A DNA stretch of 64,000 nucleotides from Eutrigla gurnardus (GCA_963514095.1 OY741284.1:4408501-4472500); one strand, 5' to 3'; positions 12,960 through 23,745 are shown, counted from the first letter of the stretch. A program made the numbers and translations. The notes: generated by a model from the letters alone, not told the origin.

Positions 12960-13480
12960 GTTTTTAGAACCCCCTGTGTGAGGTCTAGATGAAATCCTTG
13001 AAAAACTAAAGGGTTCTTAGTGGAATTCCCTGTGTGGGTTATAGATGAAACCCTTGAAATATGAAAGGGTTCTTAGTGGAACTCCTTGTGTGGGTTCTAG
13101 ATGAAACCCTTGAAATATGAAATGGTTCTTAGTGGAACTCCATGTGTGGGTTCTAGATAAAACCCTTGAAAAACGAAAGGGTTCTTAGTGGAACTCCCTG
13201 TGTAGGTTCTAGACATAACCCTTGAAAAACAAAAGGGTTCTTAGTGGAACTCCCTTTGTGGGTTCTAGATAAAACCCTTGAAAAACGAAAGGGTTCTTAG
13301 TGGAACTCCATGTGTGGGTTCTAGATAAAACCCTTGAAAAACGAAAGGGTTCTTAGTGGAACTCCCTGTGTAGGTTCTAGACATAACCCTTGAAAAACAA
13401 AAGGGTTCTTAGTGGAACTCCCTTTGTGGGTTCTAGATAAAACCCTTGAAAAACGAAAGGGTTCTTAGTGGAACACCCTG
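12960..13480. repeat. 56-bp tandem repeat with 168-bp higher-order period
   Basis: The anchor GGGTTCTTAGTGGAACTCC occurs at 13179, 13235, 13291, 13347, 13403 and 13459, exactly 56 bp apart, with more diverged units upstream. Three unit variants (CTAGACATAA, CTTTGTGGGTTC, CATGTGTGGG) follow each other in the order C-A-B-C-A-B, so the last six units are two copies of a 168-bp block. Confidence 0.9.
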
Positions 13481-13639
13481 CCCCCTCTCATGGGGGGTTC
13501 TCGGTAGAACCTTCCAAAAGTGTTCCAGGTGGAACCTTTATAAAAGGTTCTACCTGGAGCCAAAAAGGGTTCTCCTATGAGGACAAGCCGAAGAACCTTA
13601 TATGGTTCTACTTAGCACTTTTATTTCTAAGAGTGCAGT

Positions 13640-15068
13640 CACAAGGCTAAGAAGCACTTCTGCAGTTGAAAAATGTGTACCGAAACAGAACCGTAACCGT
13701 AAATATTCAAAACATCAGCGTCAACCAGGGACATCAGGATTTAAAGGCAGGGGGGGGCTTAGCCCCCAGGAGAAGCATCTTGTTAGTACTGTATTAGAAC
13801 TACAACCAGTGAAGAAGTCCAGCTAGTAACCAGTTAAAAGCAACATACATTGTCTTCTTCTGTTGAGCAAGAGTTACTGTCATGTTAACTTTTAGACACA
13901 TTAAAGCTGCATGCTTAGAACCTGATTATGTAAATGTGTCTTAAAGTGATACCGTATCTAATTCCTCTCTCCATTAGATAAGCTGCAGGTCTAAAGAATG
14001 GACTTTAAGTAATGTAGATTGGTTCAAACAGTGTGATTCTGCTCAGTACTGTTTCTGTCATAAAGTATACAGTAGAATAAACCAAAAACGTCACAGCGAA
14101 ATCTGACTACATAAATATGAACTTTACCCAAATAACTGTATTTGTATGTATTTATTCTGCATTTATTCCAGCAAAATGAGGATTCAGTGTCTGTAAAAAA
14201 AAAAAAAAAAAGGCATTTACAGAAGTGCTTCTTTCTAAAGTATATTCTTTCTATAGACTTTGATGATAAAATCCTAAAATTCTATGTATTCACTTTCATC
14301 ACTATGAGATTATTCTGAAATTAAAGACAAAATAAATTAAAAAATTAAAAAAAGCTCCAGCCCCCCTAAAATAGGACTAACAACGTCACTGGCGTCAACA
14401 CATTGGCATGTCATTAAATCTGTACTGTCATCTAGTGGCCGCTGTGTGACATTACAGCTCAGACAGACACTTCCCTCCGGGTTCTGTTGACTTCCACATG
14501 TTCCTCCTCCCCACCTGTGAGCTAACAGCTACAGATCTCCAGAGATAAGAGCCGAGGCTAAACGGGGACGACGTAAAGCATTTAGACAAACAACAGGATC
14601 GCTGCCGTATTTATGTATAGATGACAATATTTATAATTTCAGTACTTGCTGATACTGAGCAACTACATGAGCACTGAATAATACCGTTACAGTTCTAACA
14701 ATATTTTTATTTTATTTTAAATAAAATCCTCACTCTGACTGTAACAAATTAAAAATACAACATGACACTGTTGCTGATATGTTAACATTCAACGTTGTGT
14801 TTTCCCTATACAAACAGAGCAGAGTTTGCATATAAATATTAATAATTAACTGGTGAACCTGCTGTCAGTTACACAGTTCAAATAAATATTAAAGATAAAA
14901 AGCTAAGAGACTCAGAGGAACGGCTTGTCACTTAAAGAAGACTAAACCGTAAAGGGCAACCCACCTTAAGTGTTGCTGAGCTCGAGCAGCAGAGTTGTTG
15001 CTAACTCCAGGGCTAACTCCCTTCACTTTCATTACCAGCTGGCTGACAACAAGATGTAACATGTTTGT
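13640..15068. other. Gene-free stretch with an inverted duplicate of the 27.4-kb region
   Basis: No exon is recognised. A GC-rich imperfect palindrome, GGGGGGGCTTAGCCCCC, is at about 13750, and CAGCCCCCCTAAAATAGGAC at about 14358 may be the other end of a small element. The stretch 14815-14990 is a diverged inverted copy of about 27400-27560. Confidence 0.4.
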
Positions 15069-15990
15069 TGAGTCATTCCATGAAAATGGTGCATTTTGAG
15101 TCCCCGTCTCCTCTTTAGGTGTATTTTATCTACTGGGTCACAAAAATCTATATTTTAACAACTTTACATATACATTGAAATGTCTCCTTTAATACAGTGT
15201 AATAAACATTAATACAATTTTATCTTTTTATGAGAAATTGTATTGTTTTTTTTGTTGACACCACCTATTTCCTCATGTCCCTCATGGCCTTCAATTAAAG
15301 TATACTTAGAATATACCTAATAAAACTATAAAAAGTCCATACATTTTGATATAAACCTAAACATCTATCTGTGCTTATTTGTTGGTGATGTTTTTTTTCA
15401 AAATGAATTGATAATTATTTATTAAAATCACATTATTTAGTTCTGTACCTGAGTAACCCCTCAACCCCGTTACACGAATGATTCTTCCCCCATAAAAACA
15501 ATGGTATGATCCATATGAGCATGTACACCAGGAAGTGACATCACTCAAGTCTTTTTGACAACAGGACACCAAAGACAGGCAAGTGGCTCCCTTCTTTTAC
15601 TTTATTTTGGTCATTTATCTTGTGGTATTGTGGTCGTCAAACTCAATGACTCAACACCGTCACATGTAAAAAAGAGAGAAAACTATTACTTATGAAAAAA
15701 GTTGTTTTTATTTCAAGAATACATGCTAATTCTGAATCTCATGCATGCCATGTGCTCTCTCTCTGGTATTCACTATGTACAGCGGTGGCCATTTTGTGCT
15801 AAAATCACAACCCCGTCACACTCAACCCTGTTACATGTTTAATTGTAACGGGGTTGTGAGATTGTGACGGGGTTGTGATTTTAAGACTTTGGTTGTTAAA
15901 TTATCCAATTATTTACATGAATTATTATTATATTTGATAAACATTCTTTTACCACATGCATGCTGAATGTAATCTATGTAAAAGGCAACT

Positions 15991-17187
15991 GTCAAGGTGA
16001 CGTTTAAGAAATCTGTGGAGGGCACACAAGAGGACCTCATGGAGCTCTTCCACAGCTACATAAAGCGATTCAAACAGCATCACTTTAACATTAAGCAGCA
16101 ATATGCCTTCTGCCGTGAGCTGAAAAAGGAAATGTCAGGGGAAGAGGCTTTGATACATGTTGACTTTTCCGAAAACTACAGCTGTAAATACAGCTCCCAA
16201 ATTCAGGCGGTCCACTTCGGGGCTTCACATCAGCAGGCCACCCTTCATACTGGTGTCTTGTATGTTGGCAGACACCCAGAGCCTGTGTGCTTCAGCACCA
16301 TCTCCCCCAGTAGACACAAAGGCCCTCCAGCGATATGGCAACACCTACATCCTTTGCTGGATTACCTTCAGGCCCAACATCCACAAGTGTCTGTGCTGCA
16401 CTTTTTAAGTGATGGCCCCTGTACTCAGTACAAACAACGAGGCAACTTCTTCCTTTTCACCACAGAGCTGGACAGAAGAGGATTCAAGGCTGGTTCTTGG
16501 AACTTTTTCGAGGCTAGTCACGGGAAAGGAGCACCAGATGGTGTCGGGGGGGCCTTAAAAAGAGCAGCTGATATGATGGTGGCAAAGGGCCGTGACATCC
16601 CAGATGCAGCAGAGTTATACAAGGCATTGACTGAGACAAACACAACAGTGAAGCTGTTCTTTGTGAAAAGTCAAGATGTTGAGGAAGCAATGGAGAAAAT
16701 GCCAAAGCTGATACCAGCAGTTCCTGGCACCATGAGAATTCACCAGGTCATTACTCTGGCTCCAGGAGAACTGCTATCTCGTGATGTCAGCTGCATGTGC
16801 ACAACCCGGAAGCAGTTTAACTGCAAGTGCTTCAACACCCAGTGTTTCAGTTTTGGCCAGAAGAGAAAAACTGCTGTGCCACAGCCAGCCAGTGGAGGGA
16901 ATCCAGAAAACGATATCCAATGGGAAAGTCCAGAGCTGATTGGGAAATGGTGTATCCTCAGATATGATGATGATTTGTATCCAGGCGTCATTCTAAACAT
17001 ACAGGAAACACATGTCCAGGTCAAATGCATGCATCGTGTCGGGTCAAACCGATTCTACTGGCCGCATCAGGATGATATCCTCTGGTACCTGTTTGATGAT
17101 GTCCTTGAAGTCATTCCACCCCCACAGCCTGTGACAAAGCGCCATGTGGAGGTATTGAAAGAGGTGTGGAACCGACTTACAGGCTGA
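15991..17187 (+). CDS. Transposase-like protein, terminal exon (C-terminal half)
   Basis: An uninterrupted frame of about 396 codons ends at TGA 17185-17187. The frame has no ATG at its 5' edge (a GTG sits at 15997) and an in-frame TAA lies at 15979. A splice acceptor at ACTGTCAAG or ATGTAAAAG just before it is therefore likely, making this the last exon of a longer protein. Acidic motifs fit a DDE-type nuclease: IHVDFSENYSCKY, FLSDGPCTQYKQRGNFF and FFEASHGKGAPDGVGG. A Cys/His cluster (SCMCTTRKQFNCKCFNTQCF) follows, then a Trp/Asp-rich tail (GKWCILRYDDDLYPGVI) resembling a small beta-barrel domain. The family is widespread as multi-copy LOC genes in fish. The open frame suggests recent activity or a domesticated copy. 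The catalytic role is inferred; I cannot name the superfamily. Confidence 0.6.
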   Translation, partial: VKVTFKKSVEGTQEDLMELFHSYIKRFKQHHFNIKQQYAFCRELKKEMSGEEALIHVDFSENYSCKYSSQIQAVHFGASHQQATLHTGVLYVGRHPEPVCFSTISPSRHKGPPAIWQHLHPLLDYLQAQHPQVSVLHFLSDGPCTQYKQRGNFFLFTTELDRRGFKAGSWNFFEASHGKGAPDGVGGALKRAADMMVAKGRDIPDAAELYKALTETNTTVKLFFVKSQDVEEAMEKMPKLIPAVPGTMRIHQVITLAPGELLSRDVSCMCTTRKQFNCKCFNTQCFSFGQKRKTAVPQPASGGNPENDIQWESPELIGKWCILRYDDDLYPGVILNIQETHVQVKCMHRVGSNRFYWPHQDDILWYLFDDVLEVIPPPQPVTKRHVEVLKEVWNRLTG

Positions 17188-17780
17188 AGTCCATGAAGCT
17201 AGAGGCACATGCATACACACACAGATACATACACACACACACACAGAAATCATTAACTGTTTGATTAATATTATCAATTCATCAGTTCACAAGTTTAATT
17301 GTATGTACAGCAACAGGCATAAGGTGTCTTTTAGTACACCACTCATGAGTTCTTTAAAAGTATATTTGACCAGACAAGGCTTGGCTCTTATGCCTGAAAA
17401 CACAGGATATGCATACTCACAGAAATGCACACACACACAGACAGACGGACAGACACACACACAGACTCCACATTATGTTAACATTTGAGCTATTCCGTTT
17501 ACAATGTTTTGATAGATTATATGTTGTTCTAGTTGCCATTGTTTGTAATTTGGGTTAATAAAACTCAGTTCAACTGTAATTTCTATCTGTTCTTGAGTAG
17601 GTTTGATTTTGACATTGGTGGGGACATTCAAGGCAGCACTCATGAATTAATGTTTTTTTGCATTTGCAATCATAATTTCATGTAATGTAGAGATGATCAA
17701 ATAAACAAGCTAGTAATACATGATGAGACCTCTTTGATATTAAACTCTGATTTCAAAGCCATGAGTGAAGCGTTGTTATT

Positions 17781-17783
<3 letters not shown>

Positions 17784-17825
<42 letters not shown>
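17784..17825. repeat. (CA)n microsatellite
   Basis: About 21 CA units; shorter CA tracts are at 17217-17243 and 17430-17462. Confidence 0.95.
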
Positions 17826-17827
<2 letters not shown>

Positions 17828-18219
17828 TACTGGCCTCCCTCTTTGTGCTGAAGTAGGTTATCCAGCTAGCCCAAACAATCAAGTATGCCCAGAAAAGACT
17901 CACAGACAGGACAGGTGTCGTTGTCTCTGACCTTTACTGAGGAACATATCTTGACTGTGAAACTGCAATACACAATATCCACAAATACAGGTTTTTAGAA
18001 TGCAGCCATACAAACAGAGAAAAGGTGTTGTAGAACGCTTCAAAATGAATGTAATAACATGAATCAGAACAATATCTGAGCTACATAGTTAACAAGTTAA
18101 CAGCTGAGCAAATCTGCCTCTTATACATGCATACATGGAAGAATTATTACAATGTATGACATAAAAACGATTGTAATGCACAACCAATCCTCACCAAACT
18201 TATTAAAGCATAAACACTT

Positions 18220-18345
18220 ACGGATATGGCCTTCTGTGGCTTCCATGACAAACTAAAATCTTTCCACAGCACAAAGAACGATGAGAATCGTCTGCAGCAC
18301 CAGCCACGTGCTCTCCTTATCCCAAAAACGAAAGTGAAACTTAAC
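18220..18345 (-). promoter_or_regulatory. ISRE-like element with possible minus-strand noncoding exon
   Basis: GAAAGTGAAACT at 18330-18341 matches the interferon-stimulated response element consensus GAAANNGAAACT exactly. Reading the minus strand from this site, about 110 nt ends at a good splice donor, CATATCC|GTAAGTG (exon end 18222). A CACGTG box lies at about 18305. It sits inside the 15.07-19.19 kb transposon. Function is inferred only. Confidence 0.35.
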
Positions 18346-19369
18346 TGATTGGGAGTTTGCATTTGCATTTGCAAGTCTGCATTCAACCTTTGCGTCCCCA
18401 GGGGCAGCATTGCCCTCAAACATTTAAAACATCATATAGGTTACCAGTTCAGCAGGCCATGACACACACGCACCACTATCACAATTGATAGGGACTACAC
18501 AGTAGTGCCTGGATATTGTTGCTGGACCCAACAATGAAATACAATGTTCATAGAAAATCCTATACAGTGAATTTGAGAGTTAAAAAAAAACAAGCTGTAT
18601 TTGTCCCTTCAACCCCGTTACCATCTTCAACCCCGTTACCCTAGTCTCAACCCCGTCACACCTACATTTTCATACATTATTTTTAAAAAATGCATTAAAA
18701 AGTAATTTAATGTTTGTTGACATCTGTCTAAAATGTTGAGAGCTATCACAAGCTTATTGATTTTGGTGAAAATTCTTCAGTTAAACTACACTTTTGATGA
18801 AAAATGACAAGAGCCCTTTCACGAAAAGGGACATTTCAGGCTTTAGTATAGCAAAAAAGGGAGATTTTATATAATTTTTGTATTTACAATTAGTGAATTA
18901 GTGTGGGGGACATCTAATTAATATGAAAATATTGATTTCTTTAGAAATGCATTTTATGATCATATTCAGAGAGCTTCCATTTTGTACATAACGGGGTTGA
19001 AGAATAACATTGCCCAGATCTTGAAATAATGACCAATAATGATAGAGAGCTAATGCCTGAGATGGGAAAATATGTTTTTCTGATAGTTAAAAATATCCTT
19101 AATGCTGTGGGGTATACAACAAATGATACATTTTAGTAAAAAATATGAAAAGTCCAATTTGAACCATTCTCGTGGAATGACTCATCAGGTTATTGTTGCA
19201 GCTGGGCGACTTATTAGGCTCCATGGTGAGAGGTTAAGATCACGTTGGTGTCGGGCGAGGTTGTATCAGAGTATTATGAGTAGTATGAGTACATGAGCAC
19301 CCGGTATCGTGCATCCCTAGTATTTGGTTATTTTACATCTCTTCATCTGTTTATTGTAATGAAGTCGTA

Positions 19370-19590
19370 GATAAATCGTGTATTTTGGGTTCATCCAGCT
19401 GTAGTAAACCAGCCGAAGTGTGTCTTGCTAGATCCAGTGAATCAAGCTTGGTGGAATTCACTTAGCACCTCTGGATGATGTCATGAACTCAGGACAGGAG
19501 TTGGTTTCCCGGCACACTTGGAACTCTTAACATGTACAAAGCATCATAGCCATGATGGATGGAACCTGGTTGGGATGTGCATGAAGGTCC
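19370..19590 (+). repeat. Interspersed repeat, family R2 (copy 2)
   Basis: Colinear, diverged match to 6930-7120 (see copy 1), with AGCTGTAGTAAACCAGCCGA and GTTTCCCGGC in the same order. Confidence 0.65.
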
Positions 19591-19599
19591 CCTCCACCA

Positions 19600-20319
19600 C
19601 CCACCATCCCCTTTAGTGCCAATGAGGCAAATAAACACCAATAATCCCGTGGCCAAACCTCGCGCTAGAAACATGAGCCAAAGATTGACTTCATAAGGGC
19701 AGAGGACGTTCCATTTTGGGCTAAAATGGACTAAAAAAAGCAATCCCAATCAACAAAACAGGACTAAATACCAAAGAGAGTGCAGCATAAAAAGGCACAG
19801 TGAGAGCCAGCAGGAATAGTCTGAGTGCATTGTATTGTGTTGGGTGTAATCTGTTCTATAACTGGAATAAATGATACATGTATCAATAGAGGGAGAGAAA
19901 GAGGAGGGATAGGGAGGGTCTGTGTGTGTCTACGTGGCAGAGAGAGAGAGAGAGCGAGCGAGCATGGTTTGAGTGTGTGGAGGTGTAGAAGCAGCCTGTC
20001 AGTAGCAGCCTGTCCATGTATGGTCTGAGCACCGTTCTCTCTTCCTTCACCAGCTGAGTCCACGGTCTGCTCCTGGTAGCGGTCTAGGTCTTTGTGTCTG
20101 TGGAGCTCAGGAGTCGTGAGCTTGTCATGTTGTCGGCCGTCTGCAGGGATTCACTGAGTTTTTGATCGGGCGAAACCAAAATGTCTCCACGTGCCCCTGC
20201 TTGTAAGTCCTTCTTTTTTTTTGTTTATTGGCGGGTTGCAACCGTTTTCTTGGTGCATACCGCTGCTTGTAAGTCCAGAATGTAAAGTCTCTTTCATGGG
20301 TTTGTTTTCGGTGGTACGA
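19600..20319. other. Gene-free stretch
   Basis: Purine-rich GAGAGA tract at about 19935-19965; otherwise no recognisable gene or repeat boundary. Confidence 0.35.
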
Positions 20320-20327
20320 GCATTAAC

Positions 20328-20944
20328 TAGTGATGTCACTTCCGAAACGGGCGTGTCGGCGCTTCTCTGAAGTCCCGGATCGAAACGCTTCGATGCCGAA
20401 AAGCGGTTCTGAAACGCACATGTCACGTGACTGTAGTTCAGTGATTGAAGGAACGCCTCTATGGTTTGAAACGGCTATTCCAAGACGGGCAGATCATTTG
20501 AAATACGTGCTGTCTTCCCTAATTTGTACCAGCTGACTAAGACATTTTTAAGTGTCCCTGCAACAAGTGTACCCTGTGAAAGGATTTTTTCAAAAGCAGG
20601 TGTTATCGAAAAAAAGAAACAGACTCAGCTCAAAAAGAGCTGAACAAATATTATTTTTGAATACAAATCTTTGATTATTGTATTGCATATAACAATGTGT
20701 CATTTATTTATTTTTAATAATGTTTCTTTAATTCAACCTGTATTCTACTTAAATTAAGGAAACCTAAGACCGGCTCATTTCATAGTGGCACATAATTAGG
20801 AGTTTTCTTTGGCCAGAGCATGTAGTTCACATAAGTGGCCACTAGATGCCCCTGTAGAGTTAGGTTTCATATTCGTTTCAAGGCTTCAACACAGACTGAA
20901 ACATCGCTTCGAACTGTTTCGAAGCTTCCCTTTGCCCATCACTA
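20328..20944 (+). mobile_element. hAT transposon remnant with perfect 8-bp TSD
   Basis: The ends TAGTGATG (20328-20335) and CATCACTA (20937-20944) are inverted repeats and are flanked on both sides by the same 8 bp, GCATTAAC (20320-20327 and 20945-20952). This is the hAT signature. The interior, at about 20548-20630, translates to FLSVPATSVPCERIFSKAGV, the core of the hAT C-terminal dimerisation domain, followed by an in-frame stop. The 617-bp copy is an internal-deletion derivative with only the end of the transposase left. Confidence 0.93.
20548..20628 (+). pseudogene. hAT transposase C-terminal (hATC) fragment
   Basis: About 27 codons carrying the conserved S-V-P-A-T-S-V-P-C-E-R-I-F-S block of the hATC dimerisation domain, then Lys-rich codons and a TGA. 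Everything upstream of it in the transposase is deleted. Confidence 0.85.
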
Positions 20945-21378
20945 GCATTAACAGTGTTTTACAGCCCCAGTGCTGTGGGCGTGTTTTGTGTTGTTTTCTT
21001 TGTCCCATTCAGTGACAACCTCATCCTCCCCCTCCTCCTCTTCAGTGTGTGGAGCACTGGCACACCGGGGGACATGCAGAAGTCTGACCACCTGAGCTAG
21101 GAATGTTTTTTGTTTAGAACAATAGCACCTTGAGTAAACGGTGTTTTTTCTGGCTTGAATAAAGCAGTTTTGAGTTACCGACCGTTACCCTTTTTCCCTT
21201 TCTTTACACCCGGTTTATTTATTTAACTATGTTACTCCCTTCATCTCCTAGCCATATGGGACGTAACAGACTTTTAGTCGTTGTTTCCCCCAGCGAGTCT
21301 CTTTTTGGTCCCGACTGAACTCTGTGTTAGCTGCATCTAGAAAGTCGAGCTGAAATGAAAAATGACTTCTGGAAGAGA

Positions 21379-21612
21379 AGTTTCAGTTTCGCTTTGGCTA
21401 CTTGCTCTATTCCCAACATTGAGTTTGTCCAGGTGTATCTTAAAACAATCCTCACATCCCCTGAAGTGCTTCCAGTGTAAAATCCACGTTTATTTGAAGG
21501 TAGTGTGAGGCTGAGGATTCCACTGCAGTCAGACACAAACAGCTGAGGAGCAGCAACGTCTGTCAGGAGAAGAAACAACGTGGCCGTGACCTCCTCAGGA
21601 CAAGTTTAACAG
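21379..21612 (+). promoter_or_regulatory. ISRE-like site and possible 5' noncoding exon
   Basis: AGTTTCAGTTTC at 21379-21390 fits the interferon-stimulated response element in reverse orientation. About 220 bp downstream the sequence ends in a consensus donor, TTTAACAG|GTAAGATT (exon end 21612). A matching acceptor lies just before the PYRIN start codon at 27663|27664 (CCTAG|GGAATCACA ATG), so this could be the first, noncoding exon of the gene at 27673. Transcript data would be needed to link them. Confidence 0.4.
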
Positions 21613-21808
21613 GTAAGATTACTGTTAGGACATATGTGATTAAATCAATACAGAGCAGCCGTGTAGAACATATTTACACAGGGTCACCCATAAAGTTGGA
21701 ATAATTTGCAAATGTCTTGTATTTTATAGCACCAACCAAATGTTATGAATTAATTAATTTCACCTGGGTAATTGCGACACATCATCAAGTGATTACCGAT
21801 GCATTTAA

Positions 21809-22780
21809 AGGGGCCCTACTATGAAAAATCAACTTTTCCATGGTTTTCAAACCTAAAATTGGTCCCTGGGGTGTTAATAGGTCCCCACAGTATCAGAAAA
21901 GACCACCATCTCTCTTTTTCTCTTTCTCAATTTGAAAGAAATGCTCAGAATAAACGAACGTTTTTTGCAGACTGTGCACTAAATGACGTCAGCGGAGAAT
22001 TTTCCTGTGTGTTATATGGGTTATCTTGGCTCATTACAACGTAAGTTAACTATGGTTCTATGAGACCGAACAATGACCGTCACCACGGTCTTTACCTTTA
22101 ATGATGCAATCCTTCAACCTATCCTCGAGACCTTTATGTCAACAAAGTCATGTGCCTGACCTTAGGAGGCTTGGCTCACCAAATATATCCCAGCTACGTC
22201 CCCATTTGGAAAACAACCAACTGTGAACTGTCAATAACACGGCACTTCTTATGATATTGCTTGTTGCCAAAATAGCTCACAGATACGTTACTTATAGAGC
22301 AGAGAAAGCCGCATTAGTCATTGTGGCTAGCGCTAGCTACACTTACATACACAAAGCGTTACACAAACATGTTAACTAACCATTCAGAAACGTCCTGCTG
22401 CATCCGAGGCATCGGAACTTCTGCAGGAGCTGCTCCTGGTTCTGGGTCTGAGTCCGGTTCAGAGCAGTACGACTGGACCGCTGTATTGTTTGTAGTGCAG
22501 AACCATAACCATGGCAACAAGCTGGACGCAGACAGCACGCGTAGAGACACAACCACTTTCTCAGGAGGAGCGGGGTCAGGGGTCATCTCATTAGCATAAG
22601 GCTACACCCTGTCAGAATCACCCGTTGAAGGAGTGGGGTGAAAGGGGAGAAAATAAGGAGTATGATCCACTCCGAAGTACATGTTCCGTTAGTTTCTTCC
22701 AGTTGAGTCATTCGAACACCAGATCAAGAGACATCAATAACGTATATTAACTTGTTGAAAAATAGCATAATAGGGCCCCT
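21809..22780. mobile_element. TTAA-flanked element with AGGGGCCCTAYTATG inverted ends
   Basis: Left end AGGGGCCCTACTATG and right end CATAATAGGGCCCCT are inverted repeats. Each is bordered by TTAA (21805-21808 and 22781-22784), the target duplication of piggyBac- and Kolobok-type transposons. The length is 972 bp. The interior has no intact transposase; its central part (about 22030-22630) is unrelated-looking GC-richer sequence and may itself be an insertion. Confidence 0.85.
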
Positions 22781-22996
22781 TTAAATAGGAATAAACGGAG
22801 AAACCCAACTCAATATGTCGCATCAGAAATATTAATTAATGGTCAGTTATTAATATTTCACATCAATAACATCGTTTGACGAACATCTGCTCCAGTTGCA
22901 AAAACTCGCCGACTGTGTGAATGCATAAGTTAATATGTGTATAATGTGAATGCCCATTATAAGAGCACTACTAGATCTGACTGATTAATCGAATGT

Positions 22997-23155
22997 CTTA
23001 AGTGCTCTGATAGCTCAGTGGTAGAGTTACCACCTCATGTACCGAGACTCCCTGCAGCTGTCCCGGGTTCGAAGCCCTCTTTTAAAGCATGTCGTCCCTC
23101 TCTCTCACCCCTTTAACTCTCACGCCGCAATAAAAAGCCAAAAAAAATAACTTTA
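22997..23155 (+). mobile_element. tRNA-derived SINE
   Basis: An internal Pol III promoter is visible: A box TAGCTCAGTGGTAGAG (about 23010-23025) and B box GGGTTCGAAGCCC (about 23065-23077). A non-tRNA body with CTCTCTCTCACCCCTTTAA and an A-rich end (AATAAAAAGCC AAAAAAAATAA) follows. The tRNA-like part is too diverged at the 3' side to be a tRNA gene. Confidence 0.8.
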
Positions 23156-23508
23156 AACAATGAGGGCCTGATTTACTAAAGGTTTGCGTGTGTAAAAACG
23201 TGTGCGAACTTGATTGCGCGCGCAAACACATCTGCAGCTGATCTACTTACCGGACGCAATGAGGATTGCGTCCCTCAAACGGGCAAAATAGCACCCGCAT
23301 TCCATTTAGCGTGTTTGCCTTAATGAATATGTAAATATGGGCGTCTCTGCCAGAACACGCAAAATATTGGGAGGAGTAGATGCAAATAGATTAATTTAGC
23401 GCACGCAATGTGATTTACCAAACCTGAAACCAATTGCGTTCGCTGATTTTGCGTCTTTATTTAGCATGTTTGAAAGTCATGTATTAACTGGCACAGCTTT
23501 ATGCACAC

Positions 23509-23745
23509 ATGGCTGCGGTCGTTGTAGCAAGGAGGAGGCATAGGCACAACGAAAGGCAACGGGGAGAACAAGTCTTTCCTGCTCACTCAACATTTTTGGA
23601 ATGACTGAAGAAAAAATAATAGAGACATATCGAGCATGATGCCTTGGACGTGGAGGAGAATCCACACCGGCCACATGTAGGACGTCAACACAATGCTGCG
23701 GGATTGCAGACACGGGCCAATCTGATTCAAAGCCATTTTCATAAA
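23509..23745 (+). pseudogene. Harbinger transposase remnant
   Basis: A short frame from ATG 23509 (MAAVVVARRRHRHNE...) resembles the basic N-terminus of Harbinger transposases and stops near 23604. A second frame reads through to GLQTRANLIQSHF at about 23700-23740, like the usual transposase C-terminus. The catalytic middle is deleted. Confidence 0.5.

Larger units (their letters stand above)
9989..13635. mobile_element. 3.65-kb non-autonomous element with 15-bp terminal inverted repeats
   Basis: The left end CACTCTTAGAAATAA (9989-10003) is the exact reverse complement of the right end TTATTTCTAAGAGTG (13621-13635). Just inside each end are clusters of GGTTC/GAACC motifs in both orientations, suggesting transposase-binding subterminal repeats. 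No transposase frame was found. The interior contains a tRNA-like module series (about 10428-11965) and a 56-bp tandem array (about 12960-13480). I could not identify a clear target-site duplication, so the superfamily is undecided. The same terminal sequence style is common in teleosts. Confidence 0.75.
15069..19186. mobile_element. DNA transposon with TIRs and CAACCCCGTTAC subterminal repeats
   Basis: The left end TGAGTCATTCCATGAAAATG (from about 15069) matches, inverted and with few mismatches, CATTCTCGTGGAATGACTCA ending at about 19184. Inside both ends the motif CAACCCCGTTAC or CAACCCCGTCAC recurs in both orientations: about 15462, 15651, 15811-15840, 15845-15880 on the left, and 18609-18662 (three copies) and 18990 on the right. 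Such subterminal clusters are typical transposase-binding sites. The middle carries the transposase-like exon 15997-17187. The size is 4.1 kb. Superfamily is not determined; the target duplication could not be fixed. Confidence 0.7.

Noticed and set aside
12960..13480. CRISPR-like regular repeats
   Set aside because: Units are contiguous without unique spacers, inside a transposon of an animal genome.
22997..23080. Functional tRNA gene
   Set aside because: A and B boxes are present, but the acceptor and anticodon stems do not pair and a SINE body follows.
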